Below, piece after piece: positions 62,777-64,000 of a stretch of 64,000 nucleotides of DNA; position 1 is the stretch's first letter, and every line of letters begins with the position of its first letter. The notes beneath the pieces are model-generated. The model saw nothing but the letters and a program-made list of their open reading frames with translations. It ran no database searches and had not been told where the DNA came from. Source of the DNA: Kordia algicida OT-1 (GTDB lineage: Bacteria > Bacteroidota > Bacteroidia > Flavobacteriales > Flavobacteriaceae); contig NZ_DS544873.1 in assembly GCF_000154725.1 (NCBI RefSeq), forward strand, positions 789,407 through 853,406, written 5' to 3'. The position numbers were made by a program, and so were the translations under genes.

Positions 62777-64000
62777 ATGAAAAATGTAACACAAAAACTC
62801 AAATCGTTGCCACTTATGCTCATGGCATGCGTATTGTTGTTTTCTTGTAACGATTTATTGGAAGAAAACGATGGTCAATTAGCGACCGGAGACTTAGACT
62901 TTACGCAAACTGACGACATGATATTACCACTTGTCGGAGCATACGCTGTTACCTATTCCAGAGGATGGGAAGATCCACTTCTTGTAGGCGTAAGAGGCGA
63001 TGACGTAAATGCGGGCGGATTAGGAGATCAACCGTTGTTCGCTGAAACTGATCTCTTTAACTACGACAATGGATTTTGGATGTTCAATCAAGTTTGGGAA
63101 AACTTCTACGGAGACATTCTGGATATCAACAATGCACGAGAAACTATTGAGCAATACAAAGAATTTGCCACAGGTGATAATATCGCTTTAGCGGATCAAT
63201 ACATTGCGGAAACAAAAGTTTTAAGTGGTTTTCAACACTTGCAAATGTCCAAACTTTGGAGTGATATTTTTATCATTACCTCAACAAATGTAGAACAAGA
63301 ACTGGACAATGGTATATTTACCAAAGAAGAAGTAATGCTGTACATTTCTAACTTGATGGATGAAGCAATTCCGTTTTTACCAGATGCAAGACCGAACGAA
63401 AGAACCGATCTTCCGGGCGGCGTAACAAAATACACAGCGCTTGCCATAAAAGCGATGGCGCACTTAGAATTGGAAAACTACCAAATGGTAGCCGATGCAA
63501 CAAGCGAAATCATCAACTCCAACAAATTTATGCTATATCCTGATTTCTACGAACTTTTCAAAAAACCGGGACAACTAAGCAATGAAAACCTTTTTGAATT
63601 ACAATTCTCAGATTTCAACTCAGATTCTGGTCCGGTAAGCAATCACTTATACGCTCCTTTCGGACCATCAAACTGGGATCCGTTTGTGGAAACTGCTTCT
63701 GGCGGTTGGGGCTTCTATGAACCAAGCTTAAAATACATCAAATTTATGATTGATCGCGGTGAGGAAACAAGACTTGTGACCAGTGTAAATTTCACACCGA
63801 GAGGAATAGATGAAATAATGGAAGATCCAAACTATACAACATTACCGAGCTACATCTCAAACGTTACGCTTGACGGTGATGTCTTTAACGACTATCCGAG
63901 AGCAATGTTCGGTAGCGGAAAACACTATTTACCATCCAATCAATTAACTCCTGGCAGAAACAGTTACGGTTCAGGAAAAAATTTCATTGTCATTCGATAT
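62777..64000 (+). CDS. susD: SusD-like lipoprotein, 3' end beyond the window
   Basis: The 408 visible residues start with a lipoprotein signal (LLFSCNDLLEE, Cys about 25), and continue in frame to the window end without a stop. The TPR-like SusD sequence (LPLVGAYAVTYSRGWED, DILDINNARETIEQY) follows. Start 12 bp after susC. The glycan-binding lid of the SusC/SusD complex; the substrate cannot be told from the sequence. Confidence 0.9.
   Translation, partial: MKNVTQKLKSLPLMLMACVLLFSCNDLLEENDGQLATGDLDFTQTDDMILPLVGAYAVTYSRGWEDPLLVGVRGDDVNAGGLGDQPLFAETDLFNYDNGFWMFNQVWENFYGDILDINNARETIEQYKEFATGDNIALADQYIAETKVLSGFQHLQMSKLWSDIFIITSTNVEQELDNGIFTKEEVMLYISNLMDEAIPFLPDARPNERTDLPGGVTKYTALAIKAMAHLELENYQMVADATSEIINSNKFMLYPDFYELFKKPGQLSNENLFELQFSDFNSDSGPVSNHLYAPFGPSNWDPFVETASGGWGFYEPSLKYIKFMIDRGEETRLVTSVNFTPRGIDEIMEDPNYTTLPSYISNVTLDGDVFNDYPRAMFGSGKHYLPSNQLTPGRNSYGSGKNFIVIRY

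Noticed and set aside
1..64000. CRISPR array, rRNA operon or conjugation genes
   Set aside because: No regularly spaced direct repeats, no rRNA sequence, and no relaxase, VirB4/TraG or TraN-like gene was recognised.

Overview
The window looks like a chromosome segment from a marine-type Flavobacteriaceae (Bacteroidota). The evidence is AT-rich DNA, a SusC/SusD pair with a triple-tyrosine/LuxR regulator, a secreted protein with a remnant type IX secretion (T9SS) sorting domain, Bacteroidota-style lipoproteins and long tightly packed operons. Genus cannot be decided from the sequence. No rRNA, intact tRNA, CRISPR array, integrase or complete insertion sequence was found.

Layout. (1) 1-2541: the end of a same-strand operon, partial at its start, with three unrecognised proteins and a GT4-like glycosyltransferase. 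(2) 2.6-14.9 kb: cargo. It holds a large T9SS-type adhesin whose sorting domain is broken, small membrane proteins and lipoproteins on the minus strand, a transmembrane TPR/AraC regulator followed by a 50-residue double-glycine peptide and a lipoprotein prolyl oligopeptidase, two small envelope proteins and a fragment of an IS transposase. (3) 15.4-30.3 kb: an early/replication operon: duplicated-domain N6-adenine methyltransferase, Strawberry-notch-type helicase, MoxR/CobS-like AAA+ ATPase with a possible vWA-like partner, several unknowns, a stand-alone DnaA domain-IV-like protein and an A32/FtsK-HerA-like ATPase. (4) 30.5-35.6 kb: cargo inside the element: a Cys-rich lipoprotein, a membrane protein and a PIN + HEPN two-gene cassette. 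(5) 36.0-48.1 kb: a structural/lysis operon of about 22 mostly small genes, nearly all with one transmembrane segment, plus two proteins sharing a capsid-like beta domain (one with an inserted beta-propeller), a HExxH protease, CHAP, amidase-like, peptidoglycan-binding and M15 modules, holin-like and spanin-like proteins. (6) 48.3-56.15 kb: a 7.8 kb island between two collinear 150-bp direct repeats that end in the 3' half of tRNA-His. It carries a four-gene minus-strand operon: TSPPY methyltransferase, dual-GHKL ATPase/kinase, receiver-like protein and DUF4238 protein. (7) 56.7 kb to the end: a polysaccharide-utilisation locus start: sensor-regulator, SusC and the 5' part of susD.

Main reading: regions 3 and 5 (and by base composition region 1) form one large integrated element that resembles a tailless, membrane-containing virus. 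It has a packaging-type ATPase, capsid-like beta-sandwich proteins, many small membrane proteins and lysis enzymes, but no recognisable terminase, portal, tail tube or tape measure. The early and late operons are headed by the same 27-bp operator/promoter sequence. The element coding DNA is strongly enriched in GATC (13-17 per 900 bp in sampled genes, against 1-2 per 900 bp in sampled neighbouring genes). The element appears to end at the first tRNA-His repeat, and a second, defence-like island is integrated in tandem behind it.
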